Of a stretch of DNA of 64,000 nt, positions 42,732 to 51,382 are shown one piece after another. The position numbers were made by a program, and so were the translations under genes. The notes beneath the pieces are model-generated. The model saw nothing but the letters and a program-made list of their open reading frames with translations. It was not told the origin of the DNA and made no database searches. This stretch comes from Sessilibacter corallicola (GTDB lineage Bacteria > Pseudomonadota > Gammaproteobacteria > Pseudomonadales > Cellvibrionaceae): positions 496,001-560,000 of the forward strand of contig NZ_JAJSLX010000003.1 of NCBI RefSeq assembly GCF_021290925.1. The letters are read 5' to 3'. The number at the start of each line of letters is the position of its first letter. Positions within the stretch are counted from its first letter, which is position 1.

Positions 42732-42805
42732 GGCGCGATAGCAAAGCGGTTATGCCACGGATTGCAAATCCGTTGAGGCCGGTTCGACTCCGGCTCGCGC
42801 CTCCA
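42732..42805 (+). tRNA. tRNA-Cys (GCA)
   Basis: Complete cloverleaf: acceptor GGCGCGA / TCGCGCC, anticodon stem ACGGA / TCCGT around TTGCAAA, T arm GGTTCGACTC, encoded CCA. Confidence 0.97.
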
Positions 42806-42859
42806 GCTAACTTAGTTAGCACGTTGAGCTACCACTCAACTAAAAAAATCGCTTCCCTT

Positions 42860-42946
42860 GCCCGGGTGGTGGAATTGGTAGACACAGGAGACTTAAAATC
42901 TCCCGACTTCACGGTCGTGCCGGTTCAAGTCCGGCCCCGGGCACCA
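42860..42946 (+). tRNA. tRNA-Leu (TAA)
   Basis: Long variable arm, acceptor GCCCGGG / CCCGGGC, anticodon stem GGAGA / TCTCC around CTTAAAA, T arm GGTTCAAGTCC, encoded CCA. Its 3' end is the likely integration site of the element that follows. Confidence 0.97.
42922..42946 (+). other. Likely attL at the 3' end of tRNA-Leu
   Basis: The tRNA 3' segment (T arm to CCA) lies 156 bases before a tyrosine integrase gene, the usual arrangement for elements inserted in tRNA genes. No second copy was seen before base 64000, so attR would be outside the window. Confidence 0.55.
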
Positions 42947-43102
42947 CTGACATTCTTGTCATTTCTGGCTAAATCCAATTATTCCTTACCAATCATAGAG
43001 TTAGCGTTGCTTTAAGCAGACACTTTATTCACCATAGTTTGCCATATTCGTCCCTTTTCGCATGAGTTTTACGAACGAATTACGATTACGGAGTCCCGTA
43101 TC

Positions 43103-44077
43103 ATGGCATCGATCAGAAGACTTTCTACCAAAAAATATATCGCCGAAATACGAAAAGGTGATTTCTACAAAAGCCAAACCTTCCCCAGCAAGATTCAAGC
43201 AATGGCCTGGGCCACGGAGCTAGAACAAAGCCTTTCTACAGGCAATATCGTTAAAGGAAAAACACTGAGAGACGCTTTTATCCGTTATCGAGATGAAATT
43301 TCACCCAAGAAAAAAAGCTATCGCTCCGAATTTAATCGCATCAATAAATTCTCTAGGCATTGGCTAGCTGAGAAAAAACTCTTTGAAATTACCCCAAAAA
43401 TTTTCTATCAATGGATGGATGAGGTCAGTGACCAATTAAAAACCAGCTCTATAAATCGAGATTTAAATTTGCTCAGTGCTATTTTTGAGCAGGCAAAACG
43501 ATGGGAATGGACAGACAAAAACCCCATTCGTGGGCTACGACGTCCAAAAAACCCACAACCCAGAGATAGGCGCATTAGTGATTACGAAATTAATAAAATC
43601 ACGGACACACTAGAATTCGACGGGACTTGCGTTACACATTCACGTCATGAAATTGCTGTTGCTTTTTTATTCGCCATTGAAACAGCTATGCGCCAGGGAG
43701 AAATTTGGGCACTAACTTGGGATAATATTTTTTTAAATAAACGCTTTCTTCGTTTACATGAAACGAAAAATGGTACCAAACGCGATGTACCCTTGTCTCA
43801 GAAAGCCATTGACTTGCTTATTTTATTAAGCCCCCAAAGCTCAGGAAAAATATTTAAAAGCCAACAACATTCTAGCGGCATTATTTTTAGACGTTATTTA
43901 AAAAAAGCCGGGATTTCTGGGCTAACTTTTCACGACACTCGCCATGAAGCTTTAACGAGACTTGCTCAAAAGTTACCTGTGCTAGATTTAGCACGAATGG
44001 TAGGACATCGAGATCCTCGGTCGCTGATGATTTACTATAATGCGACAGCAGAAGAAATTGCTAACAAACTAAATTAA
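43103..44077 (+). CDS. int: Tyrosine integrase
   Basis: 324 residues: N-terminal DNA-binding part, SAM-like core-binding domain, and C-terminal catalytic domain with Arg197 (AMRQGEI), HDTRHEA (His-x-x-Arg), GHRD, and the nucleophile Tyr311 or Tyr312 (MIYYNAT). Same direction as and just downstream of tRNA-Leu, so it most likely catalyses integration there. Confidence 0.92.
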   Translation: MASIRRLSTKKYIAEIRKGDFYKSQTFPSKIQAMAWATELEQSLSTGNIVKGKTLRDAFIRYRDEISPKKKSYRSEFNRINKFSRHWLAEKKLFEITPKIFYQWMDEVSDQLKTSSINRDLNLLSAIFEQAKRWEWTDKNPIRGLRRPKNPQPRDRRISDYEINKITDTLEFDGTCVTHSRHEIAVAFLFAIETAMRQGEIWALTWDNIFLNKRFLRLHETKNGTKRDVPLSQKAIDLLILLSPQSSGKIFKSQQHSSGIIFRRYLKKAGISGLTFHDTRHEALTRLAQKLPVLDLARMVGHRDPRSLMIYYNATAEEIANKLN

Positions 44078-44138
44078 TTGTACCTAGTAGGTTGTTATTT
44101 TCAAATGATATCAAAAATCATAAGTAACAACCCTACTT

Positions 44139-44894
44139 CTAGAGATCGAGATCTAAATAGACCTTTAACCGCTTTCTCCATTCTTGTAGCGCTTCTTTAA
44201 TACCTTCCGGCCAATCATATTCTCCAACTGGTTTCTTATCTCCTGATCCAACTACTGCAATACTCAAAGCTCTTTCAGAAAACCAATTAGTAATATAACT
44301 AGGCCCAAAGTAAACTCCAGATGCAGGTACGGGAACGTCAAATATCATTACTGAAGTGGGTTCTTGGCCCAAACTAATTATTCCAAGAACCGTCGACTTA
44401 AAGCCTATTAGAGTACAAGTATATTTAGCATCTTTTTTCACAAGATTTTCAGATGGAAAATCATAAATCACCATCTTTTTTCCAACCTCAACCCTTTTGG
44501 TTATATCTCGGAACCTCCAATCCATGTTTCCTTGACCCTCACTTGGTGAGGATGTCAAATATGCAACCCATTTAAGATTCATAAATTCAACAGGAAGCTC
44601 ATCAACACCATCAACGTCAATTGTTAGCTCTTTCAACAGATCAAACTGATCTAGACTTAATGCTTTAAGAGATGAAGCTTGCTCATCCGACACATACAAT
44701 TGCACCATAACAGAAGCAAGAAAACTAACTGATGCACCAGATAATAGAAGAAATAAACTGTCTACCCATTCATATCCATCTGGGTAAACATCCAGAACAG
44801 AGAGCGTACTAAAGAGAATAGTACTAAACAATGAAATGAATAAAATAATTTTAAAAACCTTTCGAGTTTCATTTATCTCACTAAGCCTTCTCAC
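44139..44894 (-). CDS. Two-TM protein with soluble C-terminal domain, unknown
   Basis: 251 residues from a GTG with AGGAG seven bases ahead. Two hydrophobic helices (about residues 14-34 and 45-67), then a beta-rich soluble domain of about 180 residues. No family recognised. The layout resembles membrane effectors of phage-defence systems (two-TM plus sensor domain), though sequence similarity was not established. It lies 63 bases after the TIR-like/methyltransferase gene on the same strand and is probably co-transcribed with it. Confidence 0.75.
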   Translation of the reverse strand: MRRLSEINETRKVFKIILFISLFSTILFSTLSVLDVYPDGYEWVDSLFLLLSGASVSFLASVMVQLYVSDEQASSLKALSLDQFDLLKELTIDVDGVDELPVEFMNLKWVAYLTSSPSEGQGNMDWRFRDITKRVEVGKKMVIYDFPSENLVKKDAKYTCTLIGFKSTVLGIISLGQEPTSVMIFDVPVPASGVYFGPSYITNWFSERALSIAVVGSGDKKPVGEYDWPEGIKEALQEWRKRLKVYLDLDL

Positions 44895-44957
44895 TTACAA
44901 ACTCCTAACGGAAAATAATTAACCAAATTATTATCAGGACCATAAATTTGGAGAAAA

Positions 44958-46127
44958 TTACGTATTTGTTTTTATACGAGCTTCGTAAACAAACCATTTA
45001 ACTCCAAAAGTTTCCACCATATGAGAATTCACTTTGAACCGATCATCATCAAGAAACCTTGAAGCAATTTCGTCTGACCCAAACGACGCCCACACAAATA
45101 TTAGAATACCGGCCTTAGCTTCTAGATGGTTTGTTACTCCTCTAATGCAATTACTAACGACATCTTCAATTGACCTACCAATGCCCTGCCAATACTTAGC
45201 TTTTGATGAAATAGGAAGGTTTGCAATAATATAGTCATATTCCCCTCTAACATTTTCAAACAGGTCTGATTCCACAATTTCAATTATTCCTTGCGTCAAC
45301 CGACCTTCTTTCACTAATCTTGAAATGTTATTTTGGGTATCCTCGATTGCTGATTTACTAATATCCACTGCCGTAACAGACTTAGCTCCTCGCTTTGCAG
45401 ATAGGATAGATAGGATTCCACACCCGCATCCTAAATCTAAGACTCTTTTACCAGTGAGGTCGCTAGGTAAAACATCTGAGATAGCTAAAGTGGAATATGT
45501 TAGTTTTACATCAGGAGAAAAAGTACGTGGAGAAACAAATATTTCTGTTCCATCAATAGACTTTATGACGATCCTGTCTTGCCGGTTGGAATTTTTTTCT
45601 TCCCACCACTTAACATATGAATCCTCAACGGAAGATGAATCATATTTAGAAGGATTTAAACATAGTTCTTCAATTCTATGATAAATTTCCTCACACTGCC
45701 CCCTCAACTGATTAATTAAATTAGTTTTTTCAGGAGTTTTGTACCGCGCAATAGTAATACCATCCATATCAGATGGTAATTTAACATCATCATGAGCAAC
45801 AATATAGGCTCTATTTTTACCAAGAATCCCCATGAACAAACCAAGTTCAAATACTACATTATCTCGTGCTGTAAAGTGCGTGCCACCACGCTCTTTAACA
45901 ATCGAATCTCTCCCAAAAACTAGGACAGCGAAATCACATTTGCCAGCAGCTTTAATTAATTCGTCAAGAGTATTTTCTCCGAGATTAAAAACACCTTTGT
46001 CCCAGGCCAACCCCTCTATATTTATGTGGTTATGATGCCCTCTATTTTGAAGATTAGATTGTATAGCACCCATCACCTCTTTTGATTCAGATGACGAACC
46101 AATGAAAACCAAAACAGTTTTTTCCAT
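44958..46127 (-). CDS. TIR-like domain fused to SAM-dependent methyltransferase
   Basis: 389 residues. Residues 1-130 match the predicted nucleotide-binding TIR-like family (start VLVFIGSSSES, then CDFAVLVFGRD and ARDNVVFELGLFMG with the candidate catalytic Glu94, and LPSDMDGI). Residues 185-380 are a Rossmann methyltransferase: motif I VLDLGCGCG (229-237), AVDIS (253-257), IIANLPI (300-306) in the place of the NPPY-like motif of HemK/RsmC/PrmA-type enzymes. TIR-like domains of this family cleave NAD or bind cyclic nucleotides in CBASS and Pycsar systems. Ribosome site AAGGTGAGTC. Role in phage defence is inference. Confidence 0.8.
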   Translation of the reverse strand: MEKTVLVFIGSSSESKEVMGAIQSNLQNRGHHNHINIEGLAWDKGVFNLGENTLDELIKAAGKCDFAVLVFGRDSIVKERGGTHFTARDNVVFELGLFMGILGKNRAYIVAHDDVKLPSDMDGITIARYKTPEKTNLINQLRGQCEEIYHRIEELCLNPSKYDSSSVEDSYVKWWEEKNSNRQDRIVIKSIDGTEIFVSPRTFSPDVKLTYSTLAISDVLPSDLTGKRVLDLGCGCGILSILSAKRGAKSVTAVDISKSAIEDTQNNISRLVKEGRLTQGIIEIVESDLFENVRGEYDYIIANLPISSKAKYWQGIGRSIEDVVSNCIRGVTNHLEAKAGILIFVWASFGSDEIASRFLDDDRFKVNSHMVETFGVKWFVYEARIKTNT

Positions 46128-46300
46128 GACTCACCTTAGGATATTTAAAATTAAATAGAAATAAATTAACCGAAAACCTATATAACTGTAACATTAACAA
46201 TACACACCACACGCTAATCTGACAGTTGACACATCAAAAAAATTTGAAAATTAATTTTTGAATATTTTATTCCTTACAAGAGAAAACCTTTAAATATAAA

Positions 46301-46386
46301 AAGGGCACTGCGTCCCTTCAAAATCAAGATTAATGACGGTTTCTAACCTCAGTTAGACACTCCGTAATTAATCTTGATTTTTTCAT
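46301..46386 (+). promoter_or_regulatory. Hairpin leader upstream of ardA
   Basis: A small hairpin (AAGGG/CCCTT, 46301-46318) is followed by a 14-bp perfect inverted repeat, AAATCAAGATTAAT (46321-46334) and ATTAATCTTGATTT (46367-46380), ending in six T. It could be a terminator/attenuator, or the kind of folded single-stranded promoter that drives leading-region genes such as ardA right after DNA entry. It is the main content of the 352-base gap before ardA. Confidence 0.5.
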
Positions 46387-46479
46387 CCCCGCCTAGTCGG
46401 CCTAGTCGCCAGAGGTTCATGAGCTACGCAAGCAAGCGTGCTTATTCATAAACCTTAATAGCGAATATAGGTAAACAAA

Positions 46480-46989
46480 ATGACAACCCCTCGAATTTAT
46501 ATTGCAGATCTAGCTGCCTACAATAATGGTTATTTACATGGCGTTTGGATTGATGCAACAGATGAGCTTGATGAAATATACAAGCACATTAGAACCATGC
46601 TATCGAAAAGCCCCATAGACAATTCTGAAGAATGGGCTCTGCATGATTACGAATATTTCGGAAATGTGAAATTAAGTGAATGGGAGAATCTTGAATCCGT
46701 ACAAAAAATGGCATGCTTTATTGAAGAACATGGAGACCTTGCCATCGAGTTAATTCTGCATTTCGATAATATTGATGAAGCTATAACCGCTCTATCGGAG
46801 CACTATGTAGGTGAATTTACATCACTCGCCGAGTACGCAGAAAACACAATCTTAGACACTTCCGAAATTCCCGAACATCTTAAACATTATATTGATTATT
46901 CCTCCATGGGACGCGATTGGGAAATGTCAGGCGATATTTTTACGATCGAAACCGGATTTGAAGAAATTCACGTCTTTCATAATCTGTAA
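46480..46989 (+). CDS. ardA: Antirestriction protein ArdA
   Basis: 169-residue acidic DNA mimic that inhibits type I restriction enzymes after conjugative entry. Family segments RIYIADLAAYNNGYLHGVWIDA, the domain-2 region with FIEEHGD and YVGEFTSLAEYAE, and the C-terminal RDWEMSGDIFTIETGFEEIHVF are all clear. Ribosome site AGGTAAACAAA. Its presence supports transfer of the element by conjugation. Confidence 0.95.
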   Translation: MTTPRIYIADLAAYNNGYLHGVWIDATDELDEIYKHIRTMLSKSPIDNSEEWALHDYEYFGNVKLSEWENLESVQKMACFIEEHGDLAIELILHFDNIDEAITALSEHYVGEFTSLAEYAENTILDTSEIPEHLKHYIDYSSMGRDWEMSGDIFTIETGFEEIHVFHNL

Positions 46990-47006
46990 CGCAAGGAGGC
47001 TTTCAC

Positions 47007-47315
47007 ATGAGACAAGAAGTGATAATCTGGCGTGATATAGAAATACAATTAGTGACCCAAAAGTCCAGGCATTCTAAGAACTTTAAGAAAAAATACGGTT
47101 ATAATTTATTTCAGATCCAGCTCAAAATCATAGCTCCCAGAAAAGCAATATTACCTATTTGCTCAACCAATAATTGTTTAATAATAGCCACTCAGCCAAC
47201 GTTGAACCGCTATGGCGGCCCCGCCCCCATGTTAACTGCAGTATTAAATGACAAGGCAAATAAGAACCCTTGGGATAAATTTGATTTTACAACAGGTCAA
47301 TACCGCCTGTTTTAG
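47007..47315 (+). CDS. Small protein downstream of ardA, unknown
   Basis: 102 residues, basic, with a strong ribosome site (CAAGGAGGCTTTCAC). It starts 17 bases after ardA and ends inside a terminator hairpin, so it forms a two-gene unit with ardA. No family recognised; an anti-defence role is suggested only by position. Confidence 0.75.
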   Translation: MRQEVIIWRDIEIQLVTQKSRHSKNFKKKYGYNLFQIQLKIIAPRKAILPICSTNNCLIIATQPTLNRYGGPAPMLTAVLNDKANKNPWDKFDFTTGQYRLF

Positions 47316-47326
47316 GCGGTATTTTC
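47299..47326 (+). terminator. Terminator of the ardA unit
   Basis: AATACCGCC / GGCGGTATT (9 bp), 7-base loop that contains the stop codon of the preceding gene, followed by TTT. Confidence 0.75.
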
Positions 47327-47534
47327 GAGATGCTATCACTTACGCTAATCACGACACCGCGCTTTTCTATACCTCAATAATCCCCCCAACCCCTAGGGCC
47401 TATAGCCAATGTGACGAAAATCTCAGTGCAGTAATTTTAATGAGGCATGTCGCTTATAACCTCACGCTAAATCTGTACAAAGTGCTAGAATAATCATTCT
47501 ATTTTTATGTCAAATAACTTCATAAGGATAAGTA

Positions 47535-48116
47535 ATGTTTCCCCATATCAGGCCCCCGCGAACACATGTAGAAAGGATTCTTGTGCAATTCTCAAAAATT
47601 AAGAAACCAACCATCGCCGACTTCATGGCGTTTCGCACCCGCGCACAAGTTGGAGATTATTTAGACAAATACCGTGCAAAAGCAGCCACAATGACCAATG
47701 GGCAGCTGCAAGGGGAAACACATTCGTCAAACCGTATGGCCCGCTACATGCGTCGAGCAGGTGATCCTAGACCATCAAAACGTTGTGACGCACACGCCAT
47801 CATTTCCGGAAATCACCGGGATGCATTAACACTTCGTTTATTGATGTCCTGGGCCAGAATACGAATAGATGACCCCTTCAATGGCTGTTGGTTACCTAGA
47901 GATTGGGATGATCGGCGACATATGCCTAACCATCTACGTGAAGCGGTTCCTCACCGGCGCATTCATCACGAACAGTATTATTTTTGGCTACGTAACCGCA
48001 TCAATCCAACGGCCATTAGATCACCGGATCAATTGATAAATGCTTTACGTTTGATTAGAGTCGCCTTGCAAAGCGGCGCTGTGCCGCCATCCGTCATGCC
48101 ACAAACAGGCCGATAA
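47535..48116 (+). CDS. AHH-family HNH-like nuclease, probable toxin
   Basis: 193 residues. The C-terminal half follows the AHH nuclease pattern: DAHAIISG (AHA where AHH is usual), a helix, IDDPFNGCWLP, then HRRIHHEQYY. The N-terminus MFPHIRPPRTHVERI is basic with no signal peptide or large delivery domain, so it is either an orphan toxin or an intracellular nuclease. The next gene looks like an immunity protein. Ribosome site AGGATAAGTA. Toxin activity is inferred; the altered third residue of the motif could mean it is weakened. Confidence 0.7.
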   Translation: MFPHIRPPRTHVERILVQFSKIKKPTIADFMAFRTRAQVGDYLDKYRAKAATMTNGQLQGETHSSNRMARYMRRAGDPRPSKRCDAHAIISGNHRDALTLRLLMSWARIRIDDPFNGCWLPRDWDDRRHMPNHLREAVPHRRIHHEQYYFWLRNRINPTAIRSPDQLINALRLIRVALQSGAVPPSVMPQTGR

Positions 48117-48130
48117 GAGTTAATAGTTAT

Positions 48131-48742
48131 ATGTCGCTTTACACCATTGTTTTTGATAATCGCCGCTACCTCTCTGCAATATGGGACAGCGACCAGATCA
48201 TACGGCTTTCCAATAACGATCTGGATCATCGTATAGACATGAATGGGGCTCCTATTCGACATGCGGATGTTTTTAAAGAACCATTGCATGTAAGTTTTGA
48301 AAAAAAGTTTGATGGTGATGAAAAGCTGAGCAAACCTGACGTAACTGTGCAAGAAGGCCGATTGTACTTAAACGAGAGAGCCTACACGGCATTATTCGAC
48401 ATTATCAAAGAGGATGGTGAATTCTTACCGTTAGTAGATGAATGTGGCAATACGGGATATGTATTTACACCTTTAAATATTGCCGAAGAAGTCGACGCGC
48501 TTGATAATAATTTGAGTAAAAAGAACGACTGGGGAGACATAGAACATATGGCCTTTCATGAAGACAAAATTAAAGACTGGTCGATATTCAGAGCAGAATT
48601 TAATACGTACATGACTCCCCAATGTAATCAGTTTGTAAAAGAAGCTATTGAGCATGCTAATTTAACGGGAGTATTTTTTACCACTGACCTCGGTAATGGA
48701 TACTCCAACCAATTTGATGAAGGGAAAAGCTCGCTTAACTGA
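48131..48742 (+). CDS. Probable immunity protein, Imm11-like (DUF1629)
   Basis: 203 acidic residues with the DUF1629/Imm11-type segment LFDIIKEDGEFLPLVDECGNTGYVFTPLN shortened here as GEFLPL...GNTGYVF, a later VDALDN pattern and a C-terminal TGVFFTTDL. Starts 14 bases after the nuclease gene; the two form a toxin-immunity pair of the polymorphic-toxin type. Assignment is by pattern and position. Confidence 0.6.
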   Translation: MSLYTIVFDNRRYLSAIWDSDQIIRLSNNDLDHRIDMNGAPIRHADVFKEPLHVSFEKKFDGDEKLSKPDVTVQEGRLYLNERAYTALFDIIKEDGEFLPLVDECGNTGYVFTPLNIAEEVDALDNNLSKKNDWGDIEHMAFHEDKIKDWSIFRAEFNTYMTPQCNQFVKEAIEHANLTGVFFTTDLGNGYSNQFDEGKSSLN

Positions 48743-48866
48743 AAGTCATAGAATGTACTAATTTCCAACAATTATGAGGGAGTACCTCCCCGCCTCCATC
48801 TTTCAGAAACAAACTATCATACGGAAAATATAAAAATAGACCTTTGCTAGGACATTCAACCCGATA

Positions 48867-48893
48867 TAATCTTGATATGAAATATCAGGATTA
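48867..48893. repeat. Hairpin related to the ardA leader motif
   Basis: TAATCTTGATA (48867-48877) and TATCAGGATTA (48883-48893), 5-base loop, one G-T pair. The ten bases TAATCTTGAT also form the right arm of the ardA leader repeat (46369-46378). It lies between the convergent immunity and AlpA-like genes and has no T run, so a shared protein-binding or DNA-folding site is possible. Confidence 0.5.
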
Positions 48894-48919
48894 AGTTGCT
48901 GACGTCCCCCTGCCAACCC

Positions 48920-49174
48920 TTACAAATAGGGCTCTCGGTGCTTCCTAGCCCAATCTCTTACCTCTTTAGGGTACCAACGTCTGCCCCCTAGGCCTTTTTC
49001 TGTAGGGATTCGTACAGCTCTAGGGAAGTTATTCCTGGTAATCACGCGTGATTGCACGGAAGACGTGCTCAAGCGCATGTAACGAGCAATGTCTGAAGCC
49101 GTCCAAAGGCCATTATCATTAGCCGCATTTTGCGCTTTTAACTCATTTAAAATCTCAAGCAACAGTTTTTCCAT
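48920..49174 (-). CDS. AlpA-like helix-turn-helix regulator
   Basis: 84 residues with a MerR/excisionase-type winged helix: LWTASDIARYMRLSTSSVQSRVI followed by FPRAVRIP and RRWYPKEVRDWA, here cut into short pieces. AlpA-type proteins switch on integrase or excision genes in mobile elements. Last gene of the mobilization operon direction. Confidence 0.85.
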   Translation of the reverse strand: MEKLLLEILNELKAQNAANDNGLWTASDIARYMRLSTSSVQSRVITRNNFPRAVRIPTEKGLGGRRWYPKEVRDWARKHREPYL

Positions 49175-49230
49175 ATTGAGTACCTATAGGAGTTCAAGAC
49201 CAATCATCGGAAAGAACATGATTGTGTGAG

Positions 49231-49473
49231 TCACACTTTCTTCGTTCGCCGTCTCTGCGGCTTCTCTTCGACAAAAGCGACTTTAATTCCTGCATCCTTA
49301 GCAAGTTGTTTAATATTTTCTTTAGCGACTTTTTCTCGCTCTAATTTCCGTTGATCCAGAATCTTATGGCACAGAGTAATGTAATTCTGAATATCCTCAT
49401 CGCTTACTTTATGCAATATTGCTTCTGATAAAGGTGAATGTTCTGTCGTTGATGTGGGGGTAGATTGAGTCAT
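49231..49473 (-). CDS. Small basic-tailed protein of the mobilization operon
   Basis: 80 residues; helical, with a basic C-terminus (KPQRRRTKKV) and the segment QLAKDAGIKVAF. Two bases after the preceding gene, so translationally linked. It recalls short H-NS-like or relaxosome accessory proteins, but no family is assigned. Confidence 0.7.
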   Translation of the reverse strand: MTQSTPTSTTEHSPLSEAILHKVSDEDIQNYITLCHKILDQRKLEREKVAKENIKQLAKDAGIKVAFVEEKPQRRRTKKV

Positions 49474-49475
49474 TG

Positions 49476-49856
49476 TTATACCTTTTCGTTGGTGGTGATA
49501 ATAATGGATTCAATAAAACTAATGCCTTCTCCTTTAGCTAAATCAGCCTTGCTTGATACGGCTAGATCTCGAAGCTCAAATTGACTGATCGCGTCGAGCA
49601 CAGGCTGTAAATATTGCCCGACGACTGTAATAATCTGATCGCCTATTTCTAAGGTAATAACACCTTTTTTAAGCTCTATCTTTCGGAAATGTGCATAGGG
49701 TAGAGCTACAATTTTATCAACGTAATGGATTTTTAACGTCGGCGTTGAATCTCTCGAATGAGAGCGATTTAATCCTTGTGTAAATCGTTTTGTTTGGTCA
49801 TTAGCGTATAGCTTCTGACTCATTGGTGTCATAAATTCAGGGGAATCTGCGGTCAT
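49476..49856 (-). CDS. Unknown protein coupled to the relaxase-helicase
   Basis: 126 residues, start overlaps the helicase stop by four bases (ATGA). The centre is beta-rich (KIHYVDKIVALPYAHFRKI, then ITLEIGDQIITVVGQYL). No family recognised. Tight coupling to the relaxase suggests a mobilization accessory role. Confidence 0.7.
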   Translation of the reverse strand: MTADSPEFMTPMSQKLYANDQTKRFTQGLNRSHSRDSTPTLKIHYVDKIVALPYAHFRKIELKKGVITLEIGDQIITVVGQYLQPVLDAISQFELRDLAVSSKADLAKGEGISFIESIIITTNEKV

Positions 49857-51382
49857 CGTTCGAGCCCTTTGTGATTGTGTTTTATTGGTCCCCTATCCTG
49901 CACAATTTCGTTTGACGCGTGTTTATACGCCGACCATGACCTATCGTTAAATAAACCGCTATTCGCGTAATGTGTCATAACCTGAATGTCTTCAATCTGC
50001 TTCTGCCAGCGCGCACTTCCATCAGGCTGATTCTTCGTAAGTTCAATTACACTCACTCGTGCGTGACTAGATTTAATTTGTTCGCTTAACAGAGTTTTAT
50101 CATCTGTGAAAATCTCAACAGATTGCTTCCCTCTAGAGACCGACACATAAAATTGTTCCTGGCTGGCTGCACCATCATATTCAGTATTCTGTGCGATCAA
50201 TACGTGATCAACTGTTTTACCTTGGCTAGCATGGCTGGTAGTGACATAGCCATAGTTAAAATTACCTTGGGAAGCATCTAATGTACGTCCGTTAAGCAAT
50301 TCAATATCGCCATTCTTTTTTACGTTTTTGACAGTCTGGATGGAGCCATTATTTAGCCGTCCTCCATCCTTTGAAGTGCCACCCTCGGTGATACGGATTT
50401 TTTCACCGGGACTTAAGTGAATGTCACGTTGTTCATATAAGTTGAAGCGAGGCGCTAATGACAAATCAAGCGCAAATGCTTCACCGCCCCCATCACTAAT
50501 AATGACATCATTGTCGGTAATGTCTGCAACAGTATATTGTGCACCACGAACAATGCCGCCCCTTGCATTTTGCTGAAAACGAATCATTTGCCCAATATGA
50601 TACGAATCAATGTTCCCACGTTCTGCTTCCGTCAGCTGGAGATTGTGGAATCGAGTCGCTTTCTGCTCTTTTTTAGACAGTAATTTTTCAGCATGCAAAG
50701 CGTCACGAATTGCCTGTGTAACTTGAGCACCTTCTGCATGAGTTGGAGCGACTGCAAGCACAGTCTTGTCATGTTTTAAGTGCTCAACATATTTGTTCGA
50801 TAATGCTTTATAACGTGTTTCAGAATCCGTCTCTTCATGGATAGCATTTAATTCATCCAACTGGTTAAATCCCTTTTCCAAATTGCCTTTGGAGACATAA
50901 TCAACCGCTTGCTTAAATACACCTTGTTGACGTCTAATCTGTTCGAGCTGATAGGTTTCTAATCCTGCTTCTTGTTGAAGTATTCGAAAAGCATCGCCAC
51001 GATTTACACTGTTATGTTGTCCACTGTCTCCGACCAAGACAATACGATTATTGTAGTTTTGGGCGATAGAAAATAACTTATGCATATCACCTACGGATAA
51101 AAGCCCTGCTTCATCCACGATAATTGTTTTGTCCTGATGCTTTTCATGTTCACGCTCATTGACAATAAATCTTGCAAGCGTTTGTGCTTGTTGCATAGCA
51201 GAATTTTGATAAGTTTCGCCGTCCTGGCGCAAGGTGTTATATGCAGCGTCAGCACTTGGGGCTAAGATAACAGCCTCATTACCACTTGCTTCAATTCCCT
51301 TAATTAGTCCGGCTAATAACGTAGTTTTACCCGTTCCGGCTTTTCCTTGTATGCCATCTACACGATGGCGACTCGCTAGCAA
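49853..51382 (-). CDS. traI: MobF relaxase, helicase half (downstream frame)
   Basis: Helicase part of a TrwC/TraI-type conjugative relaxase. From the nominal ATG at 51382 it has 509 residues, but there is no ribosome site and the protein sequence continues smoothly from the upstream frame (DEQKK then VIQSLLASRHRVDG). Walker A GKAGTGKTT is at residues 12-20, followed by VDEAGLLS and VLVGDSGQ, and GYVTTSHASQGKT near the end; RecD2/TraI-type superfamily 1. It is in the -1 frame relative to the relaxase gene. Joined at the slippery site it gives about 950 residues, near the 966 of TrwC. Confidence 0.9.
   Translation of the reverse strand: MLASRHRVDGIQGKAGTGKTTLLAGLIKGIEASGNEAVILAPSADAAYNTLRQDGETYQNSAMQQAQTLARFIVNEREHEKHQDKTIIVDEAGLLSVGDMHKLFSIAQNYNNRIVLVGDSGQHNSVNRGDAFRILQQEAGLETYQLEQIRRQQGVFKQAVDYVSKGNLEKGFNQLDELNAIHEETDSETRYKALSNKYVEHLKHDKTVLAVAPTHAEGAQVTQAIRDALHAEKLLSKKEQKATRFHNLQLTEAERGNIDSYHIGQMIRFQQNARGGIVRGAQYTVADITDNDVIISDGGGEAFALDLSLAPRFNLYEQRDIHLSPGEKIRITEGGTSKDGGRLNNGSIQTVKNVKKNGDIELLNGRTLDASQGNFNYGYVTTSHASQGKTVDHVLIAQNTEYDGAASQEQFYVSVSRGKQSVEIFTDDKTLLSEQIKSSHARVSVIELTKNQPDGSARWQKQIEDIQVMTHYANSGLFNDRSWSAYKHASNEIVQDRGPIKHNHKGLER

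Noticed and set aside
47248-47493. Plus-strand frame across the ardA-unit terminator
   Set aside because: Overlaps the preceding gene and reads through a terminator hairpin.
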